Below the pieces are notes generated by a model. That model did no database searches, was not told the DNA's origin, and was given only the letters and a program-made list of their open reading frames with translations. A program made the position numbers and the translations under genes. From Elysia chlorotica (lineage: Eukaryota; Mollusca; Gastropoda; Plakobranchidae), in NCBI GenBank assembly GCA_003991915.1, contig RQTK01000104.1, forward strand, positions 86,955-150,954: 64,000 nucleotides of DNA, written 5' to 3'. This document shows positions 35,591-48,103 of the stretch, in pieces. Within the stretch, counting starts at the first letter, position 1. The number at the start of each line of letters is the position of its first letter.

Positions 35591-35715
35591 GAGGAGAACA
35601 TACGCATTAAAAGATGGTGATGGATAGGACACACCTTCAGAAAACCCTATAACAGCATCACAAGGCAGGCTCGACAGTGGAACCCTCTAGGACAAAGAGG
35701 TACGGATACGTTTTT
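35591..35715 (+). pseudogene. Decayed non-LTR retrotransposon RT C-terminal fragment
   Basis: One frame reads IRIKRW-stop-WIGHTFRKP, then ITRQARQWNPLGQRG. This is the well-known C-terminal pattern (W.WIGH.LRKP...ITRQAL.WNPQGKR) of non-LTR reverse transcriptase proteins. A TGA at 35618-35620 breaks it. It is a short dead remnant. Confidence 0.7.
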
Positions 35716-36359
35716 GAAAGAGGTATGTTGAAAATAATATGGCAAGAGAGGGCTTTGGGTGGGATCACTTCGGAAAAAGTGCCCGGATGGCGCTCACTTT
35801 CCTGCCAAAAGTCGGGGGCAATGGTGACCTTTTTTAAGTTGACAGAGTGGTGTGTTTTACAAAAAATAGGTGACGCTCAATGCTATCGGTTTATGGCGTA
35901 TCATTTGCCTAACATTAATAAGTTACTTTAGTAAACAACATACATGTAATACTAATAGCTATTATGTGATTCAGACAACTGGTTTTCATTATGGTGTGTT
36001 GAAGTTCTTACAATGAAAACTTTTGGCAAAACTGCACAATAAATAATATTAGTAATAATATCCTACAGTTCTTCAAACAACTGTGGGTATGAATGCAGGG
36101 GGGAAATGTACAGGTAGCCCAGATAACATCTTGTTTCGCATTAGGCATTTTATTGGAGCTTTGAAAGCATTGAGCAAAAATAATTCCAGCTATCCACTTT
36201 TCTACTTGTGAGACCAGACTTTTTGTCATTTTGAATCGAGAGCTTCGAATGAAATTCATATCATGGCATACACAGGGTGATCCTAAAGTTACACAAAAGT
36301 TATCTTTTGGAGGTTGAGAAAATTAATGTTTTAAAAACTTCGAATGTAGGATCCATTTG

Positions 36360-36770
36360 GAGAAATAAAACTGACATAACCATTGTGGAGTGCCTTGCTG
36401 CCTGTTAGTGGTGACCAAGTTCCTCCACATCTTCCAGTCCGACCAGTATATCTTCACCAGTCCATACTCATAGCTCCTCTTAGATCTTCTCTTTCTGTCA
36501 TCTCTTGTTCTCTTTCCATGCACCTTCCAGTGGTAATGTTTTCCAAACTAGGTCTGCTTTTGGCATGGCCAACAAACTTTGCTATTGTGCCTAATCCTAA
36601 ATGAAGCTGTGCCTGCCTCTTTTAAAATGCTTTAATTTGTTTACTTTGTGCATTCTTGATATTAACCGAATCTCAGTTGCTGTGATGCATATCCCCTTTG
36701 CTGTTTCTTGAATGTCCAAGTCCCACGGCTATACGTAAGGGCACATTGCAAGAAAGCATCCTCTCGCAAA
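36360..36770 (-). pseudogene. Decayed non-LTR retrotransposon fragment
   Basis: Minus-strand frames give ALTYSRGTWTFKK and further on TRDDRKRRSKRSYEYGL and DWKMWRNLVTTNRQQG, in the order seen near the C-terminus of non-LTR reverse transcriptases (Y...W.LKK ... W..LV). Stops and frame changes lie between the pieces. Confidence 0.5.
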
Positions 36771-37430
36771 AAAAGGCCACTTAATAACATGTAAAAATTG
36801 TAATAGAATATGACTGTATCATTTTCTAAAAGATACGTAAGGGCTGTTCTATCCTTGTCTTTATTTCTCTATCCGATTTACAATGTCAGTAAATTAAAAT
36901 AAATAATACAAGATTTAAATCGCCTCACTGAGTGGGATTATTTGGCGCAATTTTAATAAGCATTTAAAGGGCATTATAGGCTCTCTAATTTGTAACGATA
37001 TCTTGTCATGGCTACTTCTTTCAGTTTCACACATGAACACCGTCTAGGATAAGCCCATTATTTTCATAACAAGGTAAAATAAAAAAGGTTCTGGTAGGTT
37101 AAGTATTCGAACTCAAGATTTAAATTTCTATTGACAGAAAAATACAACAGTTTCTTTAAATATAATGATTAAAGAGTAAAATAACATTGTTGTGTGTGTG
37201 GTATATTCAGAAAATTTATTGAAGCAAAAACACAATTTTTTTTTACATCTCTGTAGCCATGTTGCAAGTTGACTTATACTGTTTCAAACACTTTTTCTTA
37301 TAAATTTATATGAACAGAATTTCAAACCTCTTTTACAAATACAGTGTATTGGCATGTATACAGCCTCATCCTAAGCAATTTCAACAGTAAGACAGAACCA
37401 AATTATCAAGGGTGAACCTGCCAATTTAAC

Positions 37431-37477
37431 NNNNNNNNNNNNNNNNNNNNNNNNNNNNNNNNNNNNNNNNNNNNNNN
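37431..37477. other. Assembly gap (47 N)
   Basis: A run of 47 N, directly followed by a (CT)n tract at 37478-37506. The gap most likely reflects failure to read through that repeat, and its true size is unknown. Confidence 1.
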
Positions 37478-37506
37478 CTCTCTCTCTCTCTCTCTCTCTC
37501 TCTCTC
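37478..37506. repeat. (CT)n microsatellite at gap edge
   Basis: Pure CT repeats from the gap to the first non-repeat base. The left boundary is not known. Confidence 0.95.
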
Positions 37507-37984
37507 GAATCACGTACATAACTCCCAATTACCTGACCATTCGAAATAGAAGTAGATAAAGTGTACTAATGTAATCTCTATTCAAATGTTGCGATATATT
37601 TACAGCATATCTTGAAACTAAGAAAATCTTGGATATAGGTTAAATTCTCAGCCTACTAGGCACAGTGTCGCAGATATCATTTTCAGAATGTGTATATCAA
37701 TCTTGTATACAATAAATCTTTGTACTTTTTATTTGGATGTTATCTTGACAATATGAACTGTAATTTTGGATAAATTATATTCTTCCTGGTCTGTTTATGT
37801 GGTAAAATTTAGACTAAATTACCTATCTCCAAGAAATAGCAGCACAAGTTATCAAACTGAAACCTTATTTATAACTAAAAGTTACTATCAAAGCTTCATT
37901 AATTGGGTGAAAGGACTGAGAGAGGTAATCGAAAGTAATGTTACCATTTTGTTATCTTTTCTTGGACATTGTAAAATTGTATTT

Positions 37985-38048
37985 TTTGACATGTTTGTTT
38001 AGGGTGAGAAGCCCAACAAACCAATAAACATCAATCAATCAATCAATC
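37985..38048 (+). repeat. Probable retroelement 3' end with (AATC)n tail
   Basis: 'gggtgagaagcccaacaaac' followed by 'caataaacatcaatcaatc' and more AATC units looks like the 3' end of a LINE or SINE with a tetranucleotide tail. The 5' part is not recognised. Confidence 0.35.
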
Positions 38049-38228
38049 TCTCCCAGCCCGTCCCTTCCCTAGATATCCTAAATAATTTGGGCTAAATAAT
38101 ATGGGTTAGATTATTATTTGTGCATGCAGCTCAAAAAAAAAGTTCAATACAAAAATATTACAATAGGCCATAGGGGCATCACAGGAAAACATATACACTG
38201 TATGGCGGTTACATAAATCTCAGTCTAC

Positions 38229-39644
38229 TCATTGCTTTTCTTTGATGAGTTCATCTCTTACAATATTCAGACCTGGCAGTTTTTGTTTCAGTTTTGCAAC
38301 TGCTGCATCCATGTCTCTGATTTCCATAAGATCATACATTACTAATGTCTTGAGGTTTCTGCACAGGGTTGAAAAAAAAGAGAAAAAGCAAATACAATAG
38401 GTGTTAAGTTGGCAACAAAAAAAAATTAAAAGTAACCATTCCTAACCTTTAAATTAATAAGCAAAGATAAAAGATGGATATAAAACCAAATTATGAGGCA
38501 AAGGCAAGTTGTGGAAGAAATCTGTTTATCTATTTGAAAAGGATCAAGAGATTTAAAAAAAACATTAACACCCACAGATGAAATGAAAAAAAAAAAACAC
38601 AAACATAAGGTTATTAAATTTCTACATCAGATTTTATTTGTAATTCACAGAGCTGTGATCAGGGCTGCCATTCTTCCGTGGAAAAGCAGAAATCCCCGCA
38701 TATTACGAGCGTATTTAATCATCTTACTTGATGTTGTTGATAATCATATTGTATAGGCCTACTATCATTAAAATTATGCGCTGTACAACTAGTGTTCTTT
38801 CTGTAAACCTAAGTAAAGAAACTATAGTTCAGAGTAGAATCTTAATCCTGATTCAGAAATTTGGTTCTAGATCTATATTTATTTTAGTCTTTTAAGAGCT
38901 ACACTACATCCGAATTACCAGCATATACGAGACCAAACTCTGAATCGGATCTAGATTTAGATTTTACAAGTGCACCCGTGTTCGCTATCTCTCTCTCTCT
39001 CACACACAATCTTGGTGATAAGCCTTGCTGGACGTAAAAAAATAGTTTTACTTGCACAGAGAATCAGATAGATAGAGATATAGAGATATAGATTTATAGA
39101 TAAATAGACATAATAGATAGAGGGATAGCTAGAAAGATAGATAAGCTAAATAGATAGATGAGTAAATAGCTTGATAGCTGGATTGATAGATAAACATATG
39201 CTTATTACAAAACTATTTGCCTCCATTTGCAATATTTTTAAAATCCTCTTTCAGGGTAGAAAAACATTCACGAATGGCTTATAATAATACAAATAATGAG
39301 TGGCAGTAAAAGTTAAAAACAAATAACTTTTTTGCTAATACACAACTATGAGTAACTATCGATTCTAAATTGCCCCTCCATCCACTATGCAATTTAATGT
39401 TTACTCTGACTTATGCTTACTTGAGCAGAACCACATGTTCCAAGCCTTTCTCTGTTACCATTGGGCATTGGCTGATCTCCAGAGCTGTAAGAGTATCTGC
39501 AACATGAGGCAGGTGACTGAGGCCATCATCCCCCATGGTTTTCACTCCATGCAGTTTGATCTTCTTCAGATAGTGTAGGTCTTCTGCAAAAAAAAAAAGT
39601 AAGTGTGTGTGTGTTTAATTAGCATTTACAAAATGAAGTTAAGC

Positions 39645-39719
<75 letters not shown>

Positions 39720-42700
39720 GAGAATGTGAGTGATAGAGATAGAGAAAGAGAGAGGTGGGAGGAAAGAAGGGTGAGAAAAGGATGGAGACAAACAGAAAGA
39801 GAGAGCAATCAATGACAAAAACAACAATGGAGGAACAAAAACAGTTTAAAAGTTAAGAGTATTAAGGTTGAAGGTAATGAAAAAAAATGATATATTAGGC
39901 AATAGGGTTAGCAGTTGGAAAAAGTCATTAAAAATATATATATATTTCAAAGATGCATGCAGGAGAATGGATGTGAAGAGCAAACAGGTGGACTGAAAGC
40001 ATGAAAAGTACTTTTCAAAATACATGTAAAACTTTTTAAAGTCCTTGCCTAGCTGCACAGTAAGTAGAAACAAACATCCACTCATAGTTTACAACTTTCA
40101 GTTAATTTTAATTCATTGAAAACCAACAAACAATGCTCTCATTTTCCTTGATTTATTCATGTTTATTTCAATATTATTATTTCAAACAATTTAAGGTAAA
40201 CTTAATTATAATTATTCCAAAATCATTAGGATTACAGCTATCATATTTTTATGTTTCAAAAACAGCTTTTTTGATAAAAGATTTAACCCTTTGAAGCTTA
40301 TGCTTGATATCAGTTCAGACAACAAACTCTTACAATCGTGGCAGCCAGACTTTTCAGGGAAATCTTGGACAAATTTCTTACAAATACATGTACTAATATA
40401 TATTAATAGTGGATATGCGAGTTGATCACATGGTTTCTTGTAAGAAATTTCTATAGCAAATGCAAAATAGCAAGCAAGCAACTTTCACATTAGGTTACAT
40501 TTTTGCAACATTGCTCAAACTTTTGTTTAAATAAGGTCCAGTTGAGTGCATCTAATTTTAACTATCTATTTTTTTTTTTTCATTCAAAATATCCAACATC
40601 CCATTTATTCAGATTCACACATGACACAAGAAGTTAATATGTAATGATATCATAAAAATGAAAATCATGCAGCACAATTCTCAAAAAGTTTAGCAAGGTA
40701 AAAACTTTGGAAATTACTCAAGTGTTCAAGGCCTAGGCCAATGATATCTGTTCCGCTCAAATCTATCTCTTCAAGTTTGTAGCTTTCAAACCCAGTGGTG
40801 GGTAGCATGTTAAAGTCATTTAAGCGATTTGACGATGTTGTCCATTTTATGACACCACCATTTCTCAGAACCCATTCAGCTGCAGCTCTATCTGGACCAG
40901 CCAGACGAACTCGCTCATCATCAACTCTGAGTAAAACAAGAGAGAACATATATAATGCTAGAACGTGTATCGAAAATACTTCTCTGAAATCACATGAAAC
41001 AGGACATTGCCATACATTAAAAACACAAAAATGATCAACTTCGGGTGTGTAGTTTATTTCATATGAAGCTCTTAACTTGGTTCAGTGCGTAGTTGCTGAA
41101 AATGGGGATTTTTTTCAAAATTTTGATATTTTCAAAATCAAGCTATACAGCTGAATTTGGTGTCATAATTCTTAGAATCAAAAGATCTATCCATATCAAT
41201 AACAATTGGAAGCCTAAATGCAATTTTATTTAGTTTAGTGTACCTACATTAATAACCAGAGATGCTCCCCCCCCCCCCCCCCCCCCTCTTCAACAAAAAA
41301 AAAAAAAAAAGAATATTCATTTCATTTTGTATAACCAAGTATATCTATTTCGTTTTTTTGTTTGTTTTTTTATTTAATTTAAAAAGAATAAAACGAATAG
41401 CTATGAATTTCTTTAAAAACAACAGACTTCTAGGTACCTTTTGAGGGACCCTTAGCTTAATCACTGTTTTACACTGTAAAAATAAGCTGTTTCCATAATA
41501 GTCTCCATGGCTGTCAAATCAAACAGTTTGAACATTGTCCATTTAATGAGCTTGTGAGGTTTTAAAAAAGCTCTAGACCTTGTGAAAAAAAAAAAGATTC
41601 TAATGAGTTTGCAGTTCAATAATGCTTAGTTACCTCAGCAGTTGAATAAAAATAAAGACTCTGGAGGGGGTTTTTCATTCCACTCGCATATTTTGCTTGT
41701 GCATTATCCCATTAATCTAAAATAATTGAGGGTTTTTTCCCTTTTAAACTTTAAATTGTTTTTTACCTTCACCGCCACTCGTTGCTGAAAAAAACCAATT
41801 TGTGTTTTATGCTTCTATCTGTGTTGTTCGTTTATCAAAATTTTTCTGAACCATGTGGTTTCCTTCAAGCCAATCCAGACATGGGTGAAAAACACCCGTA
41901 TACTCGTAAATAAACTTCAGCAATGGATATACTCGCTCTCTCCCTTTCTCTCTCTCTCTCCTCTGTCACTCTGCCCCCCCCCTCCCTTCCTCTCTCTCCC
42001 TCTCTCTCTCTCCTTCAAAGGTATAGTAGGCTATTAGCTGTTCATAACCATGCTCCTGCTCTTCCTCCCTTCTTCTCCTCCTCCTCCTTCTACTCTTCCT
42101 CCCTCTGCTCCTCCTTCCTCTTCTTCCTCCCTCTGCTCTTCCTCTCTCCTGCTTTTTCTCCCTACTCTTTTTCCTCCCTTCTGCTCTTCTTCCCTCCGGC
42201 TCCTTCTCCCTCTGTATATGCCTCCCTTCTGCTTCTCCTTCTTCCTCCCTCCTGCTCTTACTCCCTCTGCTTTTACTTCCTCTTGCTTCTCCTCCCTTTG
42301 CTCTTAACTTCCTCCTGATCCTCCTCCTTCTGCTCTTCCTCCCTCCTCCTCCTCCCTCTTTGCTCTCCTGGTCATTCTGCACGTCTTCGCCCCGTTCATC
42401 TTTTGATTCTCCTGTTCCTCCTCCTGGACCTCCTCCTATGTATCTACACCTGCTCCTGCTGATGTCCCTCCTCTTCCACTGTCGCCTCCTTCTACCCCTC
42501 CTCTTACGCCTGTACCTCCTCCTGCTCATATTAGATACTGCTGTTCCTAACTTCTCATGTTTCACCTGCTGCTACTAGATCATCCCTAGTTCATCCTGAT
42601 CCTGTTTCTCTTCCTGCTCTTGGTTCTCAGCTTCATTCTACTGTTCCTCCTGCTGCTCCTTTTCCTCTTCCACCACTCCGTCCCGGTGCTTTTCCTCTTC

Positions 42701-43678
42701 ATACTCCTGCAGCACCTCCCCCTTTTCCTCGTCCTACTACTGTTCCTCCTGCTGCTCCTCTGCCTCCTGCTTATCTTCCTCTTTCTGCTCCTCCTCCTGC
42801 TGTACCTCCTCTGCTCCCCCTACTACTGTTTCTCCTACTGCCTCTCCGCCTCCTACCTATCTTCGTCTTCCTGCTCCTCCTCCTGCTGCACCTCTTCTCT
42901 CATCCTCTTTGCACTGCTCTCCCTCTCCTCCTCCTCTTCTTGCATCAATGTTGGGCTACTTCATTTTATTCCTGTTTTTAGTTTTCCTTTTCTTCTTTTT
43001 CCTCCATTTTCTCTTCTTAGTTAGATCCATAGATAGAGAATATAGAATGATAAAATGACAGAGAGGACGTCAAAGGTGGTAAAAACATTCCTCGTGCTAA
43101 GCTTTGATGGACATAAAAAATAGTTTTATTTGTACAGAGAAACAGAGAGATGGATAGAAATATAGATAAATATAAAGATAAGTAAATGGATTGATTGCAA
43201 GATCAATAGATAGATGCACCTTTTACAATTTACATAACTATTTTCCGCCACATGCAAACTGTTTTTAATCCTTTTTTAGGGTCACTGAAAAACACCTACG
43301 AGTGGTTTACTGTTAAAAACAAAACAATGGCGCAGGTTACCTTGCTTTTTTTTCTCTTATAGGTCACCAGGTGATTTTCACCCAAAAATGGCTTAACGTA
43401 ATACAAATAACGAGTAGTGGTGAAGATTAACAGAAAAAAAAGTTAAATGATATTTATATAAGCCTACCTATTGAAAGCCACATCCACTCCCCAGAAACAC
43501 CGTTTCTGATGGTGAAGCATCTGACATCCTGGTGTTTTCAAAATATTCTTATATGTCGCAGTTGTGAAAGAGCTCCTCAGATGATGAATTTCTCTTTGTG
43601 GTATTTTGGGAGAAAAGAAGACTTTCTTGAGACAGTTTTGAAGTTGAGTTCTAGGGATCATTTTGGCTGTGAACAAAA
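38229..43678 (-). CDS. DMAC2L: DMAC2L (ATP synthase subunit s-like, ATP5S), complete
   Basis: A mitochondrial leucine-rich protein, also called factor B and linked to ATP synthase. Coding exons on the minus strand: 43661-43468, 40926-40718, 39583-39421, 38358-38229, totalling 696 nt or 231 residues (human about 200). The first coding exon begins at acceptor 43679/43678, so at least one 5' noncoding exon is upstream. ATG at 43661-43659 has A at -3. Landmarks: a basic, Ser/Thr-rich N-terminus suitable for mitochondrial import, FWGVDVAFNR (human FWGWLNAVFNK), AGPDRAAAEWVLRNGGVIKW (human VGPDRAASEWLLRCGAMVRY), YLKKIKLHGV and LEISQCPMVTEKGLEHV leucine-rich units, and NLKTLVMYDL near the end. Introns are phase 2, 1, 2. 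It is convergent with SOS and divergent from its paralogue DMAC2. Confidence 0.93.
39010..39330. repeat. Dispersed repeat with GATA tracts, copy 1 (DMAC2L intron)
   Basis: Shares 'aatagttttacttgcacagaga', GATA-rich stretches, 'ttacaaaactattt.cc.cca.ttgca', 'cttt..agggt' and 'cga.tggctta' with 43085-43400 in the same order. Each copy lies a short distance on the high-coordinate side before a DMAC2L exon (39421 and 43468). It may be an unclassified interspersed repeat or an intragenic duplication. Confidence 0.6.
39652..39716. repeat. (GA)n microsatellite
   Basis: About 32 GA units, then a looser GA-rich stretch to about 39800. It is intronic in DMAC2L. Confidence 0.95.
41266..41310. repeat. 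C run and A run
   Basis: About 20 C, then 'tcttcaac', then about 17 A, in a DMAC2L intron. Homopolymer lengths are unreliable. Confidence 0.85.
41932..43020. repeat. About 1.1 kb pyrimidine tract in DMAC2L intron
   Basis: Starts as CT repeats and becomes degenerate CTCCTS/CTTCCT triplet-based sequence, nearly all pyrimidine on the plus strand apart from scattered G and A. The DMAC2L sense strand is therefore purine-rich (GAR). Ser/Pro/Leu frames and the Arg-rich minus-strand frame here are by-products of composition. Confidence 0.9.
43085..43440. repeat. Dispersed repeat with GATA tracts, copy 2 (DMAC2L intron 1)
   Basis: Homologous to 39010-39330 (see that entry). It ends about 30 bp from the exon whose boundary is 43468. 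Confidence 0.6.
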
Positions 43679-45900
43679 CTGAAAAAAGCAAGCAAGATTT
43701 TAAAGTTTTTATCAAAGTAAGCTTCAAAGTAAGCTTTGAAAATAAATTTTAAATGCTCTGTTTCCATTCATCTGATATAGCAAATTATCAAAATCAATGT
43801 GTAAAGCAAACTATCAATTCAAGGATTTTGATGTAACTGCAGCATGCTCTCTTTGATGTCCAACGTCAGCATCTAAACTAATAGTGGCATGGAGAAAAAA
43901 AATAATCTCAACTTAATAAGTTCAATTTTTCTATTAACAGAAATTTCCAAACCTATTTAAATGAACTTCTAAATTGTTGCATTGGAGCTTCACTATAGAA
44001 TCACATGCTAGCATAATCCTTGTGTACACTAATACCAGCAAATAGATTTTACGAATTTGATCTGAACAACTTTCCTTGGTTGATGGTGTCCATTTCTAGA
44101 TCAGTTATATACACTAAATCTCTGGTACACAATTTTAACACTCTTTCCCTTTCTTTCACACACATGTGGACATACTGTAATTGTAAATACTATAGCCAAG
44201 AGACTGTATTAAACTGTTAAAATTAGTGAATGCCTTTATAGGAAAAATATCCTCTTGATCTGCCTAGTCTAAAGAAAACAACACTTTTATACAGCATGCC
44301 AGTGCCTGAAGTATGCAGCAGTAAACAGGCCTTATACTGGGTTTTTTTCAAGTATTCAATTTCCTCAATTTTTTTTTTATTACAACAAAATCTTATATCA
44401 GTAGGGCCTCTATCACAGATAAAGATTAGATCTCTAAACATTTAGATATATATATATATATAAACATCCACATCTATATCTCATAATGCCATATGTAAAA
44501 AAAAATACATAGGTGCTAACAATGATTAGTTTTTACAATCTGTCATGTTTTGTGATTCAAGCTGAATTACAGAAGAACTCGAATACAACAAACTCAAAGA
44601 ACATCCTACATTCAACGAACAGATAAAAATCCCTGATTTTCTTCTTTGTCTGACACCTTGGGCCAAACAAACTAATCTCATACCCAACCTTGGATCCAAA
44701 GAACCAGAAGTGCAGGGGAAAAAATCCCAGAAAATAAGACGAAGAAAGATTTGTTTGGTCTTTGCCAAAAATTACACTTCTGCTATAAGTCAGGACGAAA
44801 AAATCATGTAGTGTAGTGTACAGTAAAAGGGTGGGTCATAATGAAAAATAATAAGCAGATAGGGGAGGGAGAAAGAAGTGGAAGCTGCAGACGATCGTTG
44901 AGAAAGATTAGAGATTAAAAATAGCTGGATTCAAAGCATGAGGTGTGTGTGTGTGTGTGTCTGTGGTTGGCTCAACACTATCTAGGGACAGTGATGTAAT
45001 CGAAGTATGGTATGCCCATTGTCTGTAGTAAGCCATATATATATATATATAGCTTTCATGAACCATGCATCCAACAAAATATTGAACATTAACAAGCTAG
45101 TTCTTTGAGTCCGAATTGTACTGTAATGGTTTCCCCATTTGATAGAGGCAAAACTTACCAGAAACTCTACCAATAAACTGGAGCGCAACAGTAACCCAAA
45201 ATTATTTCTTACTCTAAATGACGAAGTTCAAGGTAAGGGTAAGTGTAGGCATGTGTATCTTGTCACTCAGTGGCTTGATTCTAAAACTATAGCCTAATGG
45301 TGCAATTATTGACAATTTATGGTGATGATCTTAAAAACGAACCTTTTGAGTCACATTAACTATAACCAACGAGTGACCCTCCTGATTTTTAAATTGGTGG
45401 TTATAAAATATTAACAATATCAATAAAACTCAAAGAATCCAAATAAACATGTAGTAATTATTGTAAATCTGAGATAATCTAAGTTAGCCTGAATCGAAAC
45501 CGAAACTTATCGCCCTTGTTTTGTCATAGGATCTACATGACTGTACAGATTGCTATTAATAGAAATCTGTGAGTGATAAGCTTACTCCGTGTACTCTACA
45601 TAATGGGTCTAGATCTACTAGTCTTTAGCAGTCTCGCTAGTCGCTACTATGCTTTTGTCCTTTCTTCTCCTAAATAAGATGGATGGAAATTATTGGATAT
45701 GACTAGAAAATCTATGTGCACAAAAGTTGACTTCGGAGTTCATTTATTCTATCTCTAGATGGATGTAGACCTAGAATCTAGATCTAGATTTTATCATAAT
45801 CGGGTTCAAGATTCTCAAATAAAATTGTATTCATTTTGCTGATGCGAATCAGGATCGTCATTAGCCTGCATCTGGTTAGACTTGACATCACAAATTAATT
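43679..45900. promoter_or_regulatory. Shared region between divergent DMAC2L and DMAC2
   Basis: About 2.2 kb between the first coding exon of DMAC2L (minus) and the DMAC2 start codon (plus). It must contain DMAC2L 5' UTR exon(s) and both promoters. I see no CpG island or TATA box. A strong minus-strand donor, ctg|gtaagt, occurs at 45159/45158. (GT)n lies at 44943-44960, with AT dinucleotide runs near 44450 and 45035. Confidence 0.55.
45159..45188 (-). other. Candidate 5' noncoding exon end of DMAC2L with short uORF
   Basis: On the minus strand an ATG at 45188-45186 opens ten codons (starting MRSSLL) and then meets the donor ctg|gtaagt at 45159. If it is spliced to 43678, the frame continues six codons and stops at the TGA inside ATGA, overlapping the main ATG. 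The exon is not proven, and another donor-like site is near 45582. Confidence 0.3.
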
Positions 45901-48037
45901 ATGGCAAATGCCCGAGTATTACTGAAGGTAGCCTAAATTAGATCTAAAAGTATCTGTTCTTCTTATAATTATGTTCTTATTTACCTTTATTATGATCTTT
46001 GTGACAACTACCACTAAATTAGAATCTTAGGTTTTAGGAGAGGCAGACCACTGAAATAATTATCCATTTCCTATCTAGATTTCTGGAATTTTTAGGTCTT
46101 TTTCCACAGTAGTACTGGTAGAAGCAATGCAATCTAGAGACTAGATCTAGGCTTTTACTTCATGAAAATGGTCGAACAATGAATGCTCTAAAGTGTGGAA
46201 TTAGTACCCTCGGCTTGTAGATGCAGCTGCACCGAATCACCTTGCCACTCAAAACGAGCATGGTTTATGTATACCACTAGACCTCTACGTACCCTAAAAA
46301 TAAGGTTCATGGTTACTTACTATGTTACATGTACATGTGTAGATCTAGGTGTGAACATCTTTCTTAACCTCCAAAGTTATAAATGCAAGTTGAAAATGCA
46401 GAGAGATCACTGTTTCCATCGTTATCTAAGACTAAGTAGTATTGATCAGTATTTTACACATTTCTCTGAAATTAATCATATCTTGTTTCCTTTCTCTTCA
46501 TTTTTTTAAGAAACACGCTTTCTTAACATCAGGTAATTCCTGGGTGAGGAGCATCCGTTATTTATCGAAGTCAAGAAATGATGAAGGCGAAAAAGCAGAT
46601 AAGTGGGGTCCAGAACAGGAGAAAAATTCATTGATGCATGGAAAAGATACAGAGTACAAATTGTTCAAAGATGAGCCGATTCCCGATCACTTTATGGGAT
46701 ATGATTTGCCTGATCCTGTAAGAAACACTGAGAGGGAGTATTTTCAAACTCACCAGAACCCTAATTGGGAAGGTCATAAAAAAGGTGTTTTTGACAGCCG
46801 GTTCTACTCGAAAAAGTATGGCATCTCCAAGGAAGTTCAGGCATGGTTACATTGGGATCTCAACTTCAATGATAATGACGCAATTAACCTTTGGCGAAAC
46901 AATCTACGCTATAAAATGCATAAAGAAGATCAAAGGTAAGTCTTGTTTTTTGTTTATATATACTTTGTGGATAAAAGGCATCAAAATATAAAATTGTCAG
47001 ACGTTAGTCTTGAGGCCTGTCCACAATATAGCCTATACTGTGCTGATGTTGGATGTTAAACGAACTCAACAAGAACTACTTACTTGTCAGTAATGAGCTT
47101 ACCTTCGGGTTATAATCTGTCCCTGTGGAAAGTTGCGATCGGAACTTGCGACTTGTTTTTTTTTTTTGCAACTTTTAGCCAAATCACAACTTTTTGCAAT
47201 TTTTACTCTTATTACGGAAAATTTCAATAATATCATTGTCTTTTTCTTATAGACAAAAAGACACAGAGAGAGCGGAAGAAAGTCTGTAGCTACATCAGAA
47301 CATGTTATTATAATATTATTTTTTTAGCCTTTCAACTTTCAAGGACAATTTCCCTGGAGAGGTATCAGACCAGTGCATATTGATTCTCCTTATTTTGTTC
47401 AGATAAAAATGAAAACATTCACAATAATATTTTTGGTTCTTAAAGGAAGGTAATGATCAAATAAAAAAGAAAATCCGAATGAGGATTACTTGATGGGTGA
47501 GACCAAAAATGTGGTGTGCGCGCAGAAACTCTCTTGATTTCTAATATAAAATTTATTATCAATCTGCCTCAACCAGTAAACTTGTGAGACCTCTTAGTTG
47601 GTTTTCCTTGATTAGTAAAAAATCTCTATCAATGTCCATCTATTTGTCTTTGTTTGTCTCAGTCTGTCTCTGAATGTTTCTCTCAATTTTCAGTAATAGG
47701 CCTAATATTACATATTCTCAAACCTTTTTTGTCCCATAGACTATATTTTAAATCTTGTTTGATCCACTAATTAGATCTCTGCTTAGTTGATTCATTTTTA
47801 AATCACTATTACTACAGTTGTATCTACAATAGTACAGTAAATTATGATTGCAGAGGGACTTTTAAAATATAAAGTTAACGTGACCCATGACCCTTCAAAT
47901 AGGCTGTTATTAGTTTTCTGTTTTTTTTTTTTTTATTTCTGTTTCTCATAGTCTTTACCTTGCGTAGTTTCTCAATATTTGAGACTACCTAACCACTCCT
48001 ACCCCCCCCCCCCCCCCCCTCTTTCTCTCTCTCTCTT

Positions 48038-48103
<66 letters not shown>

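Noticed and set aside
41966..42565. A 199-residue Arg/Gly/Glu-rich minus-strand frame
   Set aside because: It is the complement of the pyrimidine tract, in an intron between well-supported DMAC2L exons.
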